Assembly: GCF_013409785.1 (NCBI RefSeq)
Contig: NZ_JACCBV010000001.1
Span: 1,860,001 to 1,924,000 of the forward strand
Reading direction: 5' to 3'
Length of the DNA: 64,000 nucleotides
From: Microbacterium immunditiarum
Lineage (GTDB): Bacteria; Actinomycetota; Actinomycetes; Actinomycetales; Microbacteriaceae
The notes beneath the pieces are model-generated. The model was given only the letters and a program-made list of their open reading frames with translations, did no database searches and was not told the origin of the DNA. This document shows, piece by piece, positions 63,798 to 64,000 of the stretch. Positions within the stretch are counted from its first letter, which is position 1; each line of letters begins with the position of its first letter. The position numbers and the translations under genes were made by a program.

Positions 63798-64000
63798 ATG
63801 ACACCCCACGAGACAGCCGACGACGGCCTCGACCCGGCCCTCGATCCGGCCGCCGCGCTCGAGCTGGTCACCAGCGAGCAGAACCGGATGCAGCGCCGCA
63901 TGGCGTCGTGGCTCCCGGTGATCCTCGGCGCGTGGGGCCTCGCCTGGAGCGTGGGCTTCATGATGCTGTGGCTGATCGACGGGCTCGCGCCCGCGTTCCG
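63798..64000 (+). CDS. Small membrane protein (partial, C-terminus outside window)
   Basis: The frame is open from a GTG at 63771 (overlapping the CPBP stop by 4 nt) or ATG 63798 (AGAAGGGA about 9 nt upstream) to the window end. The polar N-terminus (TADDGLDPALDPAAALELV) is followed by MQRRMASWLPVILGAWGLAWSVGFMMLWLIDG, a likely first membrane segment. I prefer 63798 for its ribosome-binding site. It appears to be cotranscribed with the CPBP gene. No family is recognisable from the fragment. Confidence 0.7.
   Translation, partial: MTPHETADDGLDPALDPAAALELVTSEQNRMQRRMASWLPVILGAWGLAWSVGFMMLWLIDGLAPAF

Overview
The window reads as chromosomal DNA of a very GC-rich actinobacterium, most likely a Microbacterium-like member of the Microbacteriaceae. 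The support is the near-exclusive use of G/C at third codon positions, frequent GTG and TTG starts, a class Ib nrdHIEF cluster with NrdR boxes, HAIR (HspR) elements, and many LacI, ROK and sugar-ABC genes. There is no rRNA, tRNA, CRISPR array, transposase or phage gene that I can recognise. The genus is an inference from style, not from a marker gene.

Layout. 1-9.7 kb is an alpha-glucan locus. It holds a GH13 alpha-glucosidase, a solute-binding lipoprotein and two MalF/MalG-type permeases on the minus strand, a large secreted GH87-like beta-helix protein, a complete LacI regulator, and a LacI-like protein that has lost its DNA-binding domain. An operator-like sequence (core TTTAGCGATA) occurs at both promoter regions. 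9.7-12.3 kb has a small conserved protein, a membrane protein combining a GGCT-like and a septum-formation-like domain, and an MFS transporter. 12.5-16.6 kb is nrdHIEF behind two NrdR boxes 32 bp apart. 16.6-18.5 kb has a small membrane protein, a MarR regulator joined to a DUF3817 gene through a perfect 16-bp inverted repeat, and a universal stress protein remnant.

18.6-27.4 kb holds a GH65 enzyme of the Rv3401 type, an AarF/UbiB kinase-like membrane protein, a P-type cation ATPase, a VIT1/CCC1 transporter, a DUF4287 protein and a cupin. 27.5-30.6 kb has ArsR and TetR regulators, an SDR with a clear TetR palindrome between it and tetR, and a VOC protein. 30.7-34.1 kb is a methyltransferase, a 69-aa ORF and a large ATPase regulator with an N-terminal LuxR helix-turn-helix, apparently one translationally coupled unit. 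34.3-36.9 kb is a ClpC-like unfoldase behind two HAIR elements. 37-44.2 kb holds VOC, two LLM-type oxidoreductases, DUF2306, an ATP-dependent DNA ligase, a drug-type MFS and a sirtuin deacylase.

44.3-52.1 kb carries two tandem, similarly ordered sugar ABC transporters of the ribose/xylose (CUT2) class with single-domain ATPases, plus a ROK regulator. 52.2-58.9 kb has an MHS-family transporter, a NYN-LOTUS protein, a Gfo/Idh/MocA oxidoreductase overlapping an O-acetylhomoserine sulfhydrylase, a divergent thiosulfate sulfurtransferase and a quinone-oxidoreductase-like protein. 58.9-64 kb has the HrpA helicase, a CPBP protease with a leaderless-looking promoter, and the start of a small membrane protein.

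Three transport systems and two glycan-acting secreted or cytoplasmic enzymes suggest a polysaccharide-scavenging heterotroph. Several convergent gene pairs share strong hairpins, and two binding-protein genes are followed by intercistronic hairpins of the kind that raise binding-protein expression above that of the permeases.
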